This document shows positions 33,740-47,280 of a stretch of DNA of 64,000 nt, one piece after another. The stretch comes from Symsagittifera roscoffensis (taxonomy: Eukaryota; Xenacoelomorpha; Acoela; Convolutidae). Position numbers and translations under genes: made by a program. Under the pieces are notes generated by a model, which was given only the letters and a program-made list of their open reading frames with translations, made no database searches and had not been told where the DNA came from. Where the stretch lies: assembly GCF_963678635.1 (NCBI RefSeq), contig NC_087063.1, positions 81,701,574-81,765,573 on the forward strand. Reading direction: 5' to 3'. How positions within the stretch are numbered: position 1 is the stretch's first letter; each line of letters opens with the position of its first letter.

Positions 33740-36700
33740 AAGGTACAACCTCAACGGCTTCGAATATTTACTGCCCTTAAGTACTTCCCTTCTCGGTTGA
33801 AAATGCCAGAGTCCTTTTTTAATTTGTTCATTTGTTCCGATTAAATGGTTGATAGTTTTGAATCCGCGACTCGTCTAGTAAAAAATTATAGCTTCATCAA
33901 GCACACATCTTTATTTGGACATTGGTCAATCTCCAGTATCTTCGACAGCAGGTCTTTTGTCGCGTCCTTTTCTACTAAAATTGAATTTGTCTTTTTTACC
34001 ATCATAGCAGCAATACTTATTGCTTCAAAGGCACAAGATTTCAGTACAGCGGAATTTTTCTTGAATAGACCGGGTTTTCGTTTATCATGCTTTCTTTTTA
34101 TGATCAGCGCAGTATATACGTGGGAAGAAATTTCCTTTGCTTTGACAATAAAGTCATCTATGCAGTCATTTCCACCAATATGTATCCATTGAGATTTCTC
34201 TTCAGTTAAAATACAATCCTCCAAAGTCTCTTCGGCTCATGCTAGATACAGAGAGTTCGTGCCCTCTCCACTCCCTCCAAATTTTTCTCATCGCAACAAT
34301 TATGAAAAAAATGTAAAATAACTCCAATTTTCTGAGTTTAGCATATTGAAGAACAAAAAATCTTATAATAGTTGGTTCCTTGTGTTCGATTGTTGGCTTA
34401 AACAGTTCTTCTTCGTATAAGTTTTTTTTTACAACCGTAGTTCTCCTTCATTGCTTTGTGTGTCTTCTCATCGCCCAGATTTTTGGTTATCGTATGTTTG
34501 GATATGTCCACAATTTTATAACCGAACGGGCTGTTACCCAAAAGCTTCATCGCCTCAGCCACAACTTCAGATAATGGATTCTCGTCTCCATCTCGTCGAG
34601 CATCAACAACAGACTGAACAAAGTTGTTAAAGCACAGCCTAGGCGTGTACTCAACAAACCGATAAACTTTATACATTGAAGTCCAAGACTGAGATAGAAG
34701 TTAAGAAAGGGAGAGATGATTGTGTCATTTTCTTTTTTAAAACTTGAAACAAACATTCGTTGTGTGTTTTTCAACAAATCATTTTCTTCGGCATAGTTTC
34801 TCATGTATTCTCCAATGTATTCTTCGACAGACGTCATAAGAAAAAAAAATTTGGGGAGAAAAAAGATAACTTTGGGACTTCAACTCGTCGGTAACCTTCA
34901 AATCACATTGAATATAGCCATAAGAGATTCGTTTCTAATTTTACAAGTGAAGAATTGGTAGATAGAGATGTTTTTTATGGAAACTTTGTCTTGACATGAT
35001 CCTTGATAGAAGAATCAAATTTAAATTGCGCTCACAACGCACAATCCCATTTTTCTTGAAAATTGTTTTTTTTCTTTTATATATTCCCGTCTGAAACTAT
35101 CCATTTCTGGATTTTTTTATTTCCCCTTTCAATATTTTGTCCTGACAAAGATGGAGTGGTTTCTTGGCAGGAGCAGAAGTGATAGTATCAACCCATAGCT
35201 TCAAATACTGTTTTACAGTGATTGTAGAAGCCATCAACAATGAAAGAGTGAATTTTTCTGCATTTCGGTTGTGTAAAAACTCTCATTTTTTTTACTCTGT
35301 TCGCAATTCTTGATAGAAGGATTTAACCATGTTTATGAAATTTTTTGATCTGTTATTTCTAGCTTTAGACTGATCAGTTTCTTTCAGAGTCATACTGTGT
35401 GAAGTCCTGTAGGCATCTCTTGGCACATTAAAAATGAACGTGATGGGCTAGTGTCATTTCCAAATTATGTCCTTGACGAGTTGCGAAGTTTGATCGACAA
35501 CAGGTTTTCGCGTAAAAACTATTGATGGACAACAAGTCAATTCTTATACATTTTTTTCACATAAAATTTTATCACTTTCAAAGAACTGGTAGAAATTGTG
35601 ATTTGTGGTTTTGTGTAGGGACATGTTTGCAAAATTTGGAAGAGTGCATCCCACTTTCAGCATGTCAGTTCTCTTATCTTGGAAACACTTTTTCATTTTT
35701 TGCATAGCCTCAACTGTGAGAACAACATAAATGTTGTTATACCATCGTCAGAACTCTTTGAAGGTAATCATGTTTTGTCGTTGACAGATTCTTTTCAAAT
35801 AAGAATAGTTTTCAAAACATGTTGGTGGAGCTGATTGAATACGCAGCTTTTTCAGCGCACTTCCTTGATCAATTCCTCCAGTTAATAGTTTCAGTAAATA
35901 GTTGAAATCTTTTTTGAGACGGTTGCGATTTCTCACTTTGCTGAACAAGGAGTCGTTTAGTGATAATTTAGAACAATCTCGCTTGTCTGGACTATCCAAC
36001 CACTCGTAAGAGATAAATCCTGTGGTTTCACTTGCTTTATAGGCTTTTAGATTTGATGGTTGTTGCCCATTCAAGAAACTTCCTTATGTCAAGAAACTGA
36101 ACATCTCCAAATTTGAAGGATATGGAATCATTTGATTTTTTATGACTGTTGGTTCAGTTTCTTTATCACCAATAAGGTATGGAACCGAGTAATATTTGCT
36201 TAGATTCAGGTCGTATCTACCGCAATTGAATACGAACACCGGTAAGGTATCAACATTGCGCGCGCTCTAAACGCTTTTTCAAGTCGATCACCTGATTTTT
36301 TCGCTTTCAAGAGTTGTGTCGACATTTTCCCTCCATCTTCAACACATTCTTCTTCATATGCAAAGGTTTCGAAACTTCTGGTAAAAGTTCTTGCGTTAAT
36401 TTTAATAAAGATCATTTTTGACTCGATCGTTAACAGTTTTTTCGATTTTTTGAAACTTGGTTCACTTTTGTACCTAAATTTTTTCAGCTAGAAACTTCAG
36501 GTTGGAAAAGCAATTATTAAGAATTCTGGATCTTTTTCACACAAGAAAATTGTGTCATCTTGCAAATTTGAAGACATTGAGACGGAAATCGGGACACCTG
36601 TTCCAATCCAAGTAGTTGTGTCAGTTGGTTTCAATTCTTCTGTGCGGACACAAATTGATTCGAAATCAAAAATTGCTACATTACAAAATATTTTCTGATT

Positions 36701-38039
36701 TACAGTGTAAGGAATTTCGAATCTGTCCAGTTTCTGAAATATTATTCGCGTAACGTGTATGCAATTTTAGGATAAATATCTCGCACTCGACCTTTACATC
36801 TGATTAAATGTTTGTTGGATATATTTGATATTTTGGAGAAACAGTAACAACTGGACATCAAAAACACTTGAGAAAAGAATCAATACAATTCGTGTGAATG
36901 ATATGGTTATTGAACCTTAACAATTTCGGGTTTAACTTTCTAATAATTCGCCTGGCTAAATTTTCAACATTTTCTCTTTTCTGAAAGTCAAAATCACACA
37001 TAAGAGTCGTTAAACTGTATTCTCAACAAGAATCAATTCTTCAATGGCAACTCAGCGAAAGTTCTTCGGATCGTATTCAGATTTTGATATAAGCTCTGTA
37101 AACAGCTGATTTGCATGAGCATCGAAATTACTATGATCTTGTAGATATCTTGCTAGCGCACGAAAAAGACAGAGATGATCTTTGAATGGTTGTTTGTTTT
37201 TATTAAACAGAAGCTAAATCACTCACGTATGTCGTAGTAAATGTTCGGGTAGAACAGATTCTGGCATCCCATTGGAGTTTTTTTTAGTAATGCGGCCAAA
37301 ACAGTAACTTTTGTTATCAATTTGAATCTCCACTTTGCTTTCTCACGTTCTTGAGTGCTTTGCTCAACGATATCAAACTTTTCAACTTTTCTTTGAATGG
37401 CTATCAAAATTAACTTAGTAGACAGTAAAGGCGACTTCGCAAACAAAGTATCAGTTTCGTGCGCATACTAGTATCGATATTCACTGGTCTTCACGTTCCT
37501 GAGAACAAATACCAGATCAAGATTGATTTGTGCGGCTAAATCGAGCTTGTTGAAAGCTGCATTGAGTTTCTCGTTGATTACTTATTATCTAATTTGGACA
37601 ATTGGAAGTTGAATACCTTATGCCTCCCATTTTCCATCTCAGTGTCCACCAAGAACTGATGACAAACGATAAAATCTTATTTGATTTTTTCTTCATCCTC
37701 ACCTTTCTCCTCAACTACTTTGTTCAGATCAACCTCCGCATCACTAGGTTTCCCTTGCTTATCTCCATGTTCTTTTCACCGATGTTATTGGAGAGAGTAG
37801 TAACTGGGAACCTCCTTCTCACAAGAAAAGCAAACCGTTGACTGCTTGGAAGGTGATGAAGAATGCTTCTTAGCTATATGATAGTTCATTTCTTGCTGAT
37901 TGTAAGTGACATAATTACAATCGGAACAAGAAATAACTCATATAGAACATTTTCTTTGATGTCGAGCTGCGGGCTCGCGAGAATACATGACTCCACAGTC
38001 TCCACACTTCGTATCATTCTTTTGATTGAGAGCAGGCAT
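33740..38039 (-). pseudogene. polB: Polinton/Maverick-type protein-primed DNA polymerase B, inactivated
   Basis: The minus strand from ATG at 38039 encodes three zinc-finger-like units (CGDCG..H..C; CSDCNYVTYNQQEMNYH; CFSCEKEVPS), then KWRFKLITKVTVLAALLK (about 37300), exonuclease motif I FDFESICV (36656-36670), exonuclease motif II FNCGRYDLNL (about 36202-36230), YEWLDSPDK (about 36000), MCQEMPTGLHT near the polymerase A region (about 35420), EEYIGEYMRNYAEEN (34790-34830), VQSVVDARRDGDENPLS, polymerase motif B KLLGNSPFGY (34516-34550), and the C-terminal NDCIDDF / RKHDKRKPGLFK block ending near 33740. About 1430 codons is close to full length for the family. Stops and frameshifts are frequent, and motif C reads GTNS instead of DTDS, so the polymerase is dead. 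Confidence 0.88.
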
Positions 38040-39350
38040 TATCTAAAAAAATGAAAAGAAATTTAACCAGAGAAGTTTTGAGAAGTTTTTCAAACTTAAT
38101 AATTATTTTACCGATCAAATAAATGCGAAGACTTACTTTTTCGTTTTGCGAAAAAACTAATTCTATAACGAATAATCATTGGCAAACAAAACTAATGATT
38201 TAACCCCAATAATCAAGCTTAATTATACTAACAATGACGTCATTGCCTACGCAAATTGTTCTTTTATGGTAACGATATCGTTTTTCAAATGGAACTGACT
38301 TCACCGCTCACGTAAATTTTCTTTTTTGCTAAGGAACTCATTCTTTAAACAGAAATGATGTCATCGTCCAGGCAATACAAGTCGCCTACGAAAACTTCCT
38401 TCAAAAAATATAGAATTTTCCAGAAAATCTTTCAACTAATCAGAACTCAGTTGATGAGTTGCTCTACAACAAAAAAATAATTATTCAACTTCTTATTAAT
38501 TTCTTTGTTACTTATGTTGTAAACAATTGAGTTCTCCGACAAAGTAAAAGTGTATTTGTGCAAACTTCCTCAATCAAAGAGTTCTCTTGAGAGCAAAGTA
38601 TTAAAAATAAAAGCTTTTAACTTACTGCTGAATTAAAACCGACCAGAAAAGAAATTATATTGTTATTAAAATTTTGAGGTTAATCAAAAATTGTATGATA
38701 CTAATTTAATGAATCTTTTTATTTCGTACCCAGTTCCCAAGTGTGTCAAAGCTCCCCAGCGAAGTTCTTTATTCCTCCATTTGTTAAAGGTTTTCAAATT
38801 CCAAAATCCTGCTTGATCAGCTGTGGAGTAAATAAATTTTTCAGAGATTTCCTTTGAAAAGTTCATCAATTTTGAGCTCTCATGTCGAATTTTTATTAAA
38901 GTCCTATAATTGGACTACCTACTCACAAAAGTTTTTTTCTTTTTGAGCAAACAACATGTGTTTTTTTTTGCAATTTCCTGGCAAAAATTGATTTCTTAAA
39001 ACTTGATTTTTTTTGGTTGGATACGAAAACCTTTGATTGTTGAACAATTTTTGTGATTGGAAACGATCAACTGAACAAACTGCCGTAAATGATTTTTTCT
39101 TTCTGATTGGTTACGACTTTTTATCAACATTTCCATAAAAGGAAGCTGAATTCTGATTGGATACGACTACCTTCCATATACGGAAACTTTATTCTGATCA
39201 GTTAAGCCCACATATTTAGGTTGAAGTTACCCCTCAACCTTAACAAAAAATAGTTTTAATTTCAACTTAACTACCGTCAACTAGCCCCTCTCTCAGCTCG
39301 TTCCATATTCTCTTGCTCGGTAAGTTGTTTCTCAGAGTGATCTTCCCCGT
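38040..39350. other. AT-rich spacer upstream of PolB
   Basis: One minus-strand frame of 61 codons (38684-38869, containing KEISEKFIYSTADQAGFWNL) lies 640 bases upstream of the PolB start on the same strand. It is not recognised and could belong to the same element. The rest shows A/T tracts and loosely repeated GATTGGNTACGA words (39010-39190). Confidence 0.4.
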
Positions 39351-39359
39351 TAAAGAAAA

Positions 39360-39867
39360 CAACCTCATGTACTCGATCGACTTTGTTAGCAGAAAAAATT
39401 ACAGTCAAGGTGATCGAGTCAGTCTCTGAGATTTTCTTGACCCGAAAGGATGTCCCAATTCAAGTGAGACATGATCAAGATCATGAGGAGATACTTTCGT
39501 GAACATAACCAAATGCACGTTCCCATCACCGAGAGTCAGCTTGCAACGATTGAATTGATGTCACAGATTGCAGAATGAATTGGGATGGACTATCGCGAGG
39601 TTGCTGACTCCAGATATGTGGCTCAACCGGTAAACAATCTCCTTTATCCGCGGGAAGACTGTGGAGAAGCCAATTACAATCGAAGAAGACGGAGAGTTCT
39701 CTGACTCAATGACTCCAGTCAGTGAACCACCAAGACAAACGCAGGCGATGGAGACAAGACCAGCGATGCGCTCCATTCAGAACTTGCAGAGTTTGGAGAA
39801 CTCAGCTCTGAATAAATTGGTTGTTGTCGTGTGTTTTTTAAATATTTTTTTTTGCATTTTGTTTTGA
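39360..39867 (+). pseudogene. Decayed coding region of unknown identity
   Basis: Three frames carry natural-looking sequence in succession: VKVIESVSEIFLTRKDVPIQ (39403-39462), ITESQLATIELMSQIAE followed by GMDYREVADSRYVAQPVNN (about 39520-39635), then EKPITIEEDGEFSDSMTPVS and ALNKLVVVVCF (39664-39840). A TGA and at least two frameshifts separate them. Composition is richer in G and C than the neighbourhood. No family is recognised; position between PolB and the macrosatellite suggests it came with the Polinton-like material. Confidence 0.4.
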
Positions 39868-40109
39868 GATTGGAACAAAGAGAGAAAGTAAGAGGTCATA
39901 GGAATAATGGTTAAAAATTTTGGCACACAGAAAGAACGAAAATCAAACTAGTTTTGCAAACATGGTGATAAAATTACACCAGTTTAACATGTTGTAGAAA
40001 ATTTCACCAATTTTTTTTTCACACATGATAAAAGCATCCTTACAATTTGCGCACATTTTGCTTTTTTCGCCTTTTCAGAAGAAGAAAAATCAGGTTTTTG
40101 CATATTTTT

Positions 40110-42229
40110 TTTTCGAAAAGCCACTTTTTTCTGATCCTACACTGAAAATGATAAAAACTTTAGCACACATGGTGAAAGTTCGAAACAATTTTTGTGTACA
40201 TTATAAGAACTGTACAATAAAGTTTGCACATTGCAAAGTTTTTCACACGTACTAAAACTTTGAAACAAATTTAGCATTTAAATAAAAACTTCATTAAATG
40301 TTTCTGCAATTCGAAAAAAAAAACTGTAACAAGGTTTTCTTGCACTGTTGAATTTTTTTTTCTATTTTTCTTTGTACTAAAATTTGATCCATAAAAAATC
40401 TATTGTTAACATGTATGTTGATCGAAAGCTTCAGAAAACACTATAATAAGAAATATCAGTTAAAAATGATGTGACCTAAAAACTCTTCAATTTTTTTTGA
40501 GATTGGACTGTTTTCATAAAATAAACACAATTTGAGAACACTGTTCATGTTTGCATTTTTCATTCCGCTGGGGAAACCAGCAAGTAAGGTCATTCACGTT
40601 TGTTCATTGTGATTTTCGCTGTCTTATTGGAGAGCTCTTCTTTTTAGCAAATGAAGTTAAATTGAACAAAATAGATAATTTGGCATGGTCAAACTTTACT
40701 TCAGACTATCATGAAAAGAAAACGCGAAAAAAAAGTTCATATAGTTGAAATCTTTGAGATTCTTGGCAGAAACTTCCATCAGAAATGCAGATTCTGAGAG
40801 CACGATGCTCCAACAAAAAATAAACCGTTAAGACAAATCAGATATGATAATGGCTAATCTTATGGTGCTTTTAAGACATCATAAAGTCATCATTAATGAA
40901 AAAAAAATTTTTGCAAATAACTTAACAAATTTTTACAATAAATTTTTGCGCTTTTACCTTATGCATAAGAAAAAAGAAGTTAGGTTAAAATTTTTTTAAA
41001 AGTATCCCACAAAAATGTCAGAAAAGTTTTTGCACACTTCTTCAAAGTCAAAAAAAAGTTTTGCTTCTTGTAAGAGAAATTAATCACATTTTTGCAAATT
41101 TCTTGAAAAAATCAAATCAAAATTTGCATCTTGCAAAAAACTGAGTTAGTTTTTGCTCACGTGCTAAAAATTACAAAAGTTTTTTGGTTGAAAAGAAATT
41201 TTTAATTAGAAAAAAAACTAGTAATGACAAGACTATATAAGCAGAATATAAGCAGAATATTTGCAGACCTTTGTAAGCAAATATTCAATTATTTAACGAA
41301 AATATGACACGCTCACTATTTGTAGAACCAGAACCATCAATGAACCAATCAAACATTTTTAACAAATCAGATTCATACTTTGATTTTTGAACTTTTCGAA
41401 TCCTTCCCAAAAAAAGCTGATCTAGGAGTCTAGGTGGGCACCAGTTCTGGGTAGAGGTGAGTTGATGACTTCTAAACTTTTTTCGCAGCAGCGTTTCTTT
41501 GCAAGCCTTGGGTATCTTTTCCGGCAGTCTTCTTTTCAAGTTCTATTCGACTGCACGATTCAATTGATTCCAATCTTTCCCTCTAGAATAAATAGTATTG
41601 AACAAAATATGTTTTTGACCAAGTTAGAAATATGGTAAGCAATTTTGCAAAAGAGATAACAAAAAACTGTGCAGTGTAATCCGAATGAAAAGTGAAATTT
41701 GCTTGACGCATAGCAGATGCCATCATCTATTACTTGTTGAAAAAATTTTTTATTCAAATTGAAATGCTTATTTAGTAGTTTTATCACCTACGCAATGTCC
41801 AAAATTGGATCAGCACCTTCCATTTAAGGAAAAATACCATATTTTTAAGGTACATTGAGTCATCTACATTTCTATTCTCTGTCATTTTGCAAATATCACT
41901 ATTTTGAAAAACGTACTACTGATCAGTTGGCTCTTAGTTTCAAAACAAAAACGTTTTAACGAAAAGATATCTTTCTCAATTGTATCGAACTTGCTGAAAA
42001 TCCAAAAAAGAAGAACTCGTTCCTATATTAGACTCGTTCCCATTTTCGAACCGTATACAAACACAGACTCAGCCATGGAACAGGAATTTGCGGACTGTCA
42101 CGCGTTGTAGGACATCCAGCATACAATAAGAAGAGAGTGTAAGCAAGAATTACAGGGTGAACAAGCCACCCTACTTTCAGTAACGACTCTTTACTGCAAA
42201 GGAGATTGAAGTCGTGAAGCAAATTTTCT
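40110..42229. repeat. Type A macrosatellite unit 1
   Basis: The unit begins at the anchor TTCGAAAAGCCAC (40112) and runs to the next anchor at 42230 (2.12 kb). It is diverged from units 2 and 3, with small indels near 40140, 40440 and 41200. It contains the A-specific part (about 40110-41670) and the core shared with type B (about 41675-42225), including the ATGGAACAGG anchor at 42075. Confidence 0.9.
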
Positions 42230-44306
42230 TTCGAAAAGCCACTTTTCTCCGATCATACATTGAAAAATGACAAAAGCTCTAGCACACATGGTAAAAGTTC
42301 AAAACAATTTTTGTGTACATTATAAGAACTGTACATTAAGGTTTGCACATTGCAAAGTTTTTCACACGTACTGAAAAAATGAAACAAATTTAGCATTTAA
42401 ATAAAAACTTCATTAAATGTTTCTGCATTTTAAAAAAACTGTAAGAATGTTTTCTTGCAATTTTGAAATTTTTTGTTTTCTATTTTTCTTTGTACTAAAA
42501 TTTGATCCAAAAAAAATATATTGTTAACATGTATGTTGATCGAAAACTTCAGAAAACACTATAATAAGATATATCAGTTAAAAATAAAGTGACCTAAAAA
42601 TTCTTCAATTTTTTATTTTGAGATGGACTGTTTTCATAAAAAAACCCAATTTGAGAACACTGTTCATGATTGCATTTTTCATTCCGCTGGGGAAACCAGC
42701 AAGTAAGGTCATTCACGTTTGTTTATTGTGATTTTCGCTGTCTTATTGGAGAGCTCTTCTTTTTAGCAAATGAAGTTAAGTTGAACAAAATAGATAATTT
42801 GGCATAGTCAAACTTTACTGCAGACTATCATGAAAAGAAAACGCGAAAAAAAAAGTTCATATAGTTGAAATCTTTGAGATTCTTGGCAGAAGCTTCCATC
42901 GGAAACAGACTCTGAGAGCACGATGCTCCAACGAAAAATAAACCGTTAAGACAAATCAGATATGATAATGGCTAATCTTATGGTGCTCTTAAGACATCAT
43001 AAAGTCATCAAAAATGAAAAAAAAAAATTTGCAAATAACTTAACAAATTTTTACAATAAATTTTTGCACTTTTGGCTTATGCATAAGAAAAAAGGAGTTA
43101 AGTTAAAAGTTTTTTAAAAGTATCCCACAAAAAGGTCAGAAAAAATTTTGCACACTTCTTCAAAGTCAAAAAATACTTGCTTCTTGTAGGAGAAATTCAT
43201 CACATTTTTGCAAATTTCTTGAAGAATCAAATCAAAATTTGCATCTTGCAAAAAGCTGAGTTAGTTTTTGCTCACGTGCTAAAAATTACAAAAGTTTTTT
43301 GGTTGAAAAGAAATTGTTAATTAGAAAAAAAAACTAGTGATGACAAGACTGTTATAAGCAAATATTCAATTATTTAACGAAAAAATGACACGCTCACTAC
43401 TTGTAGAACCAGAACCATCAATGAACCAATCAACCATTTTTAACAAATCAGTTTCATACTTTGATTTTTGACTTTTTCGAATTCTTCCAAAAAAGCTGAT
43501 CTAGGAGTCTGGGTGGGCTCTAGTTCTGGGTAGTGGTGAGTTGATGTCTTCTGAACTTTTTTCGGAGCAGCGTTTCCTTGCAAGACGGGTATCTTTTCCG
43601 GAAATCTTTTTTTCAAGTTGTGTTCGACTGCACAATCCAATTGATTCCAATCTTTGCCTCTAGAATCAATAGTATTGAACAAAATATGTTTTTGACCAAG
43701 TTAGAAATATGGTAAGCAATTTTGCAAAAGAGATAACAAAAAACTGTGCAGTGTAATCCGAATGAAAAGTGAAATTTGCTTGACGCATAGCAGATGCCAT
43801 CATCTATTACTTGTTGAAAAAATTTTTTATTCAAATTGAAATGCTTATTTAGTAGTTTTATCACCTACGCAATGTCCAAAATTGGATCAGCACCTTCCAT
43901 TTAAGGAAAAATACCATATTTTTAAGGTACATTGAGTCATCTACATTTCTATTCTCTGTCATTTTGCAAATATCACTATTTTGAAAAACGTACTACTGAT
44001 CAGTTGGCTCTTAGTTTCAAAACAAAAACGTTTTAACGAAAAGATATCTTTCTCAATTGTATCGAACTTGCTGAAAATCCAAAAAAGAAGAACTCGTTCC
44101 TATATTAGACTCGTTCCCATTTTCGAACCGTATACAAACACAGACTCAGCCATGGAACAGGAATTTGCGGACTGTCACGCGTTGTAGGACATCCAGCATA
44201 CAATAAGAAGAGAGTGTAAGCAAGAATTACAGGGTGAACAAGCCACCCTACTTTCAGTAACGACTCTTTACTGCAAAGGAGATTGAAGTCGTGAAGCAAA
44301 TTTTCT
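42230..44306. repeat. Type A macrosatellite unit 2
   Basis: A 2077-bp unit nearly identical to unit 3 over its whole length. The core repeats exactly the small frames of unit 1 (for example CSKESLLKVGWLVHP on the minus strand). The ATGGAACAGG anchor is at 44152. Confidence 0.95.
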
Positions 44307-46393
44307 TTCGAAAAGCCACTTTTCTCCGATCATACATTGAAAAATGACAAAAGCTCTAGCACACATGGTAAAAGTTCAAAACAATTTTTGTGTACATTAT
44401 AAGAACTGTACATTAAGGTTTGCACATTGCAAAGTTTTTCACACGTACTGAAAAAATGAAACAAATTTAGCATTTAAATAAAAACTTCATTAAATGTTTC
44501 TGCATTTTAAAAAAACTGTAAGAATGTTTTCTTGCAATTTTGAAATTTTTTGTTTTCTATTTTTCTTTGTACTAAAATTTGATCCAAAAAAAATATATTG
44601 TTAACATGTATGTTGATCGAAAACTTCAGAAAACACTATAATAAGATATATCAGTTAAAAATAAAGTGACCTAAAAATTCTTCAATTTTTTATTTTGAGA
44701 TGGACTGTTTTCATAAAAAAACCCAATTTGAGAACACTGTTCATGATTGCATTTTTCATTCCGCTGGGGAAACCAGCAAGTAAGGTCATTCACGTTTGTT
44801 TATTGTAATTTTCGCTGTCTTATTGGAGAGCTCTTCTTTTTAGCAAATGAAGTTAAGTTGAACAAAATAGATAATTTGGCATAGTCAAACTTTACTGCAG
44901 ACTATCATGAAAAGAAAACGCGAAAAAAAAGTTCATATAGTTGAAATCTTTGAGATTCTTGGCAGAAGCTTCCATCGGAAACAGACTCTGAGAGCACGAT
45001 GCTCCAACGAAAAATAAACCGTTAAGACAAATCAGATATGATAATGGCTAATCTTATGGTGCTCTTAAGACATCATAAAGTCATCAAAAATGAAAAAAAA
45101 AATTTTGCAAATAACTTAACAAATTTTTACAATAAATTTTTGCTTTTTTGGCTTATGCATAAGAAAAAAGGAGTTAAGTTAAAAGTTTTTTAAAAGTATC
45201 CCACAAAAAGGTCAGAAAAAATTTTGCACACTTCTTCAAAGTCAAAAAATACTTGCTTCTTGTAGGAGAAATTCATCACATTTTTGCAAATTTCTTGAAG
45301 AATCAAATCAAAATTTGCATCTTGCAAAAAGCTGAGTTAGTTTTTGCTCACGTGCTAAAAATTACAAAAGTTTTTTGGTTGAAAAGAAATTGTTAATTAG
45401 AAAAAAAAACTAGTGATGACAAGACTGTTATAAGCAAATATTCAATTATTTAACGAAAAAATGACACGCTCACTACTTGTAGAACCAGAACCATCAATGA
45501 ACCAATCAACCATTTTTAACAAATCAGTTTCATACTTTGATTTTTGACTTTTTCGAATTCTTCCAAAAAAGCTGATCTAGGAGTCTGGGTGGGCTCTAGT
45601 TCTGGGTAGTGGTGAGTTGATGTCTTCTGAACTTTTTTCGGAGCAGCGTTTCCTTGCAAGACGGGTATCTTTTCCGGCAATCTTTTTTTCAAGTTGTGTT
45701 CGACTGCACAATCCAATTGATTCCAATCTTTGCCTCTAGAATCAATAGTATTGAACAAAATATGTTTTTGACCAAATTATAAATATGGTAAACAATTTTG
45801 CAAAAGAGATAAGAAAAAACTGTGCAGTGTAATCCGAATGAAAAGTGAAATGTGCTTGACGCATAGCAGATGCCATCATCTATTACTTGTTGAAAATAAT
45901 TTTTATTCAACTTGAAATGCTTATTTTGTATTTTTATCACCTACGCAATGTCTAGATTTGGATCAGCACCTTCTCAATATTCTATTTAAGGAAAAAATAC
46001 CATATTTTCAAGGTACACTACTTTTCTACTTTTCTACTACGAGTCATCTACTTTTCTATTCTCTGGCAATTTTCAAATATCATTATTTTGAAAAACGTAC
46101 TACTGATCAGTTGGCTCTTAGTTTCAAAACAAAAACGTATTCACGAAAAGATATCCTTCTCAATTGTATTGAACTTGCTGAAAATCCAAAAGAGAAGAAC
46201 TCGTTCCTATATTAGACTCGTTTCCATATTAGAACCCTATACAAACACAGAATCAGCCATGGAACAGGAATTTGCGGACTGTCATGCGTTGTAGGACATC
46301 CAGCATACAATAAGAAGAGAGTGTAAGCAAGAATTACAGGGTGAACAAGCCACGCTACTTTCAGTAACGATTCTTTACTGCAAAGGAGATCGA
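44307..46393. repeat. Type A macrosatellite unit 3, joined to type B
   Basis: The A-specific part matches unit 2 almost perfectly, while the core from about 45770 onward is closer to type B variants (for example LSFKTKTYSRKD instead of KTKTF). At 46394 the sequence jumps from GGAGATCGAAGTC to TTTTCGAATCC, deleting about 300 bp present in other B units. This explains the short spacing (1455 bp) to the next anchor. Confidence 0.9.
45516..45758 (-). CDS. Conserved unknown ORF of type A units
   Basis: An 80-codon minus-strand frame beginning FNTIDSRGKDWNQLDCAVEH, with a central PEKIPVLQGNAAPKK and a TPRSAFLEEFEKVKNQS end. Copies lie at 43440-43682 (one residue different) and, broken, at 41285-41580. 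It reads like real protein but has no ATG in frame at the start. No family is recognised. Near-identity of two copies reflects recent duplication and is not proof of selection. Confidence 0.3.
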   Translation of the reverse strand: MFNTIDSRGKDWNQLDCAVEHNLKKRLPEKIPVLQGNAAPKKVQKTSTHHYPELEPTQTPRSAFLEEFEKVKNQSMKLIC

Positions 46394-47091
46394 AGTCTTG
46401 TTTTCGAATCCAAAAATTGCAAGATTTTATACAGAATCACAAATTTCTCAATTTCAGTGGACTCTGTCTTATTGGAGACGTAAATTTTGTTTAAGTTATC
46501 GTTGAGAGAATAAAAAATAGATTTTCTAGAATACCTTTGGAAAAACAATCAGAAAATTCACTCAGAAAAAGAGGAGTATGATAAACTGTTTGATTTTATC
46601 CGCTGGGTTTTGTCTTATCTAGAAACATAAAAGAACTGTATATTTTTGACAAAAGCACTCCAGAAAACGAACATTCAGAAAAAGAACGAAGCTCTCAGAA
46701 ATTTTAATTTGATTAAGCTTGAATTTTCTTCGAGTTCAAAAAAAATTAATTTTGTTGAACCTGTATTGTTTTGGACCGGAACAGAAATTTGAAAGAAAAA
46801 AAACCAACGTTATAATTTTGTTGGTCTAAATATATACGGAAAATCTTGAATGAATTTTTTTTGCAAATTCCAAAAACTTCAGACTTCATGCAACTCTACA
46901 AGATGCAGTTGAATCTGTGAAGTCTATAACGCATAAGAGACCTGGTTATTGTTTTGTTTTACCAGGATTTCCTAGATCTTGTTTTCATTGTCATGTGACT
47001 GGATTGCTTTTCTGTTTATCTATTCAATTTCAAGCATTGTTTTGATTGTTCGTCATTTTAACCAAAATTTTCAGCAAAAACTGTTATCATC

Positions 47092-47280
47092 ATGAGTCTG
47101 TTTGTTTTGGATATTGAGGGTATTGAAAAAAGAATAGTGAAAGAGTTAGGAGAGTTTAAAAAAGGTCAAACTGTGTGATATTTTTTTCTTCCTTCCAAAA
47201 AGTTCAAAGCATGATCTCAATCTGATTGTTATACGGAGCATCTTCATGGAACCAATCGGAGCAGTGGTTATGAAAACAAT
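47092..47280 (+). pseudogene. DIEG-motif protein N-terminus, array copy 1
   Basis: ATG opens MSLFVLDIEG, then VKELGEFKKGQTV, then TGA, then FLPSKKFKA, TGA, and TEHLHGTNRSSGYENNTELQ. The order (V-x-D-I-E-G start, FLPxK, HG-x-x-x-SSGY) resembles a family of element-encoded proteins I recall from invertebrate genomes. The D-x-E may correspond to the first motif of a DEDD-type exonuclease, which is inference. Both stops are shared by all seven copies. Confidence 0.45.

Noticed and set aside
30360-38039. An alternative genetic code, because stops fall inside well-conserved frames
   Set aside because: The stops replace different residues (glutamine, arginine, aromatic, lysine), and frameshifts and lost catalytic residues accompany them. 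This is ordinary pseudogene decay.
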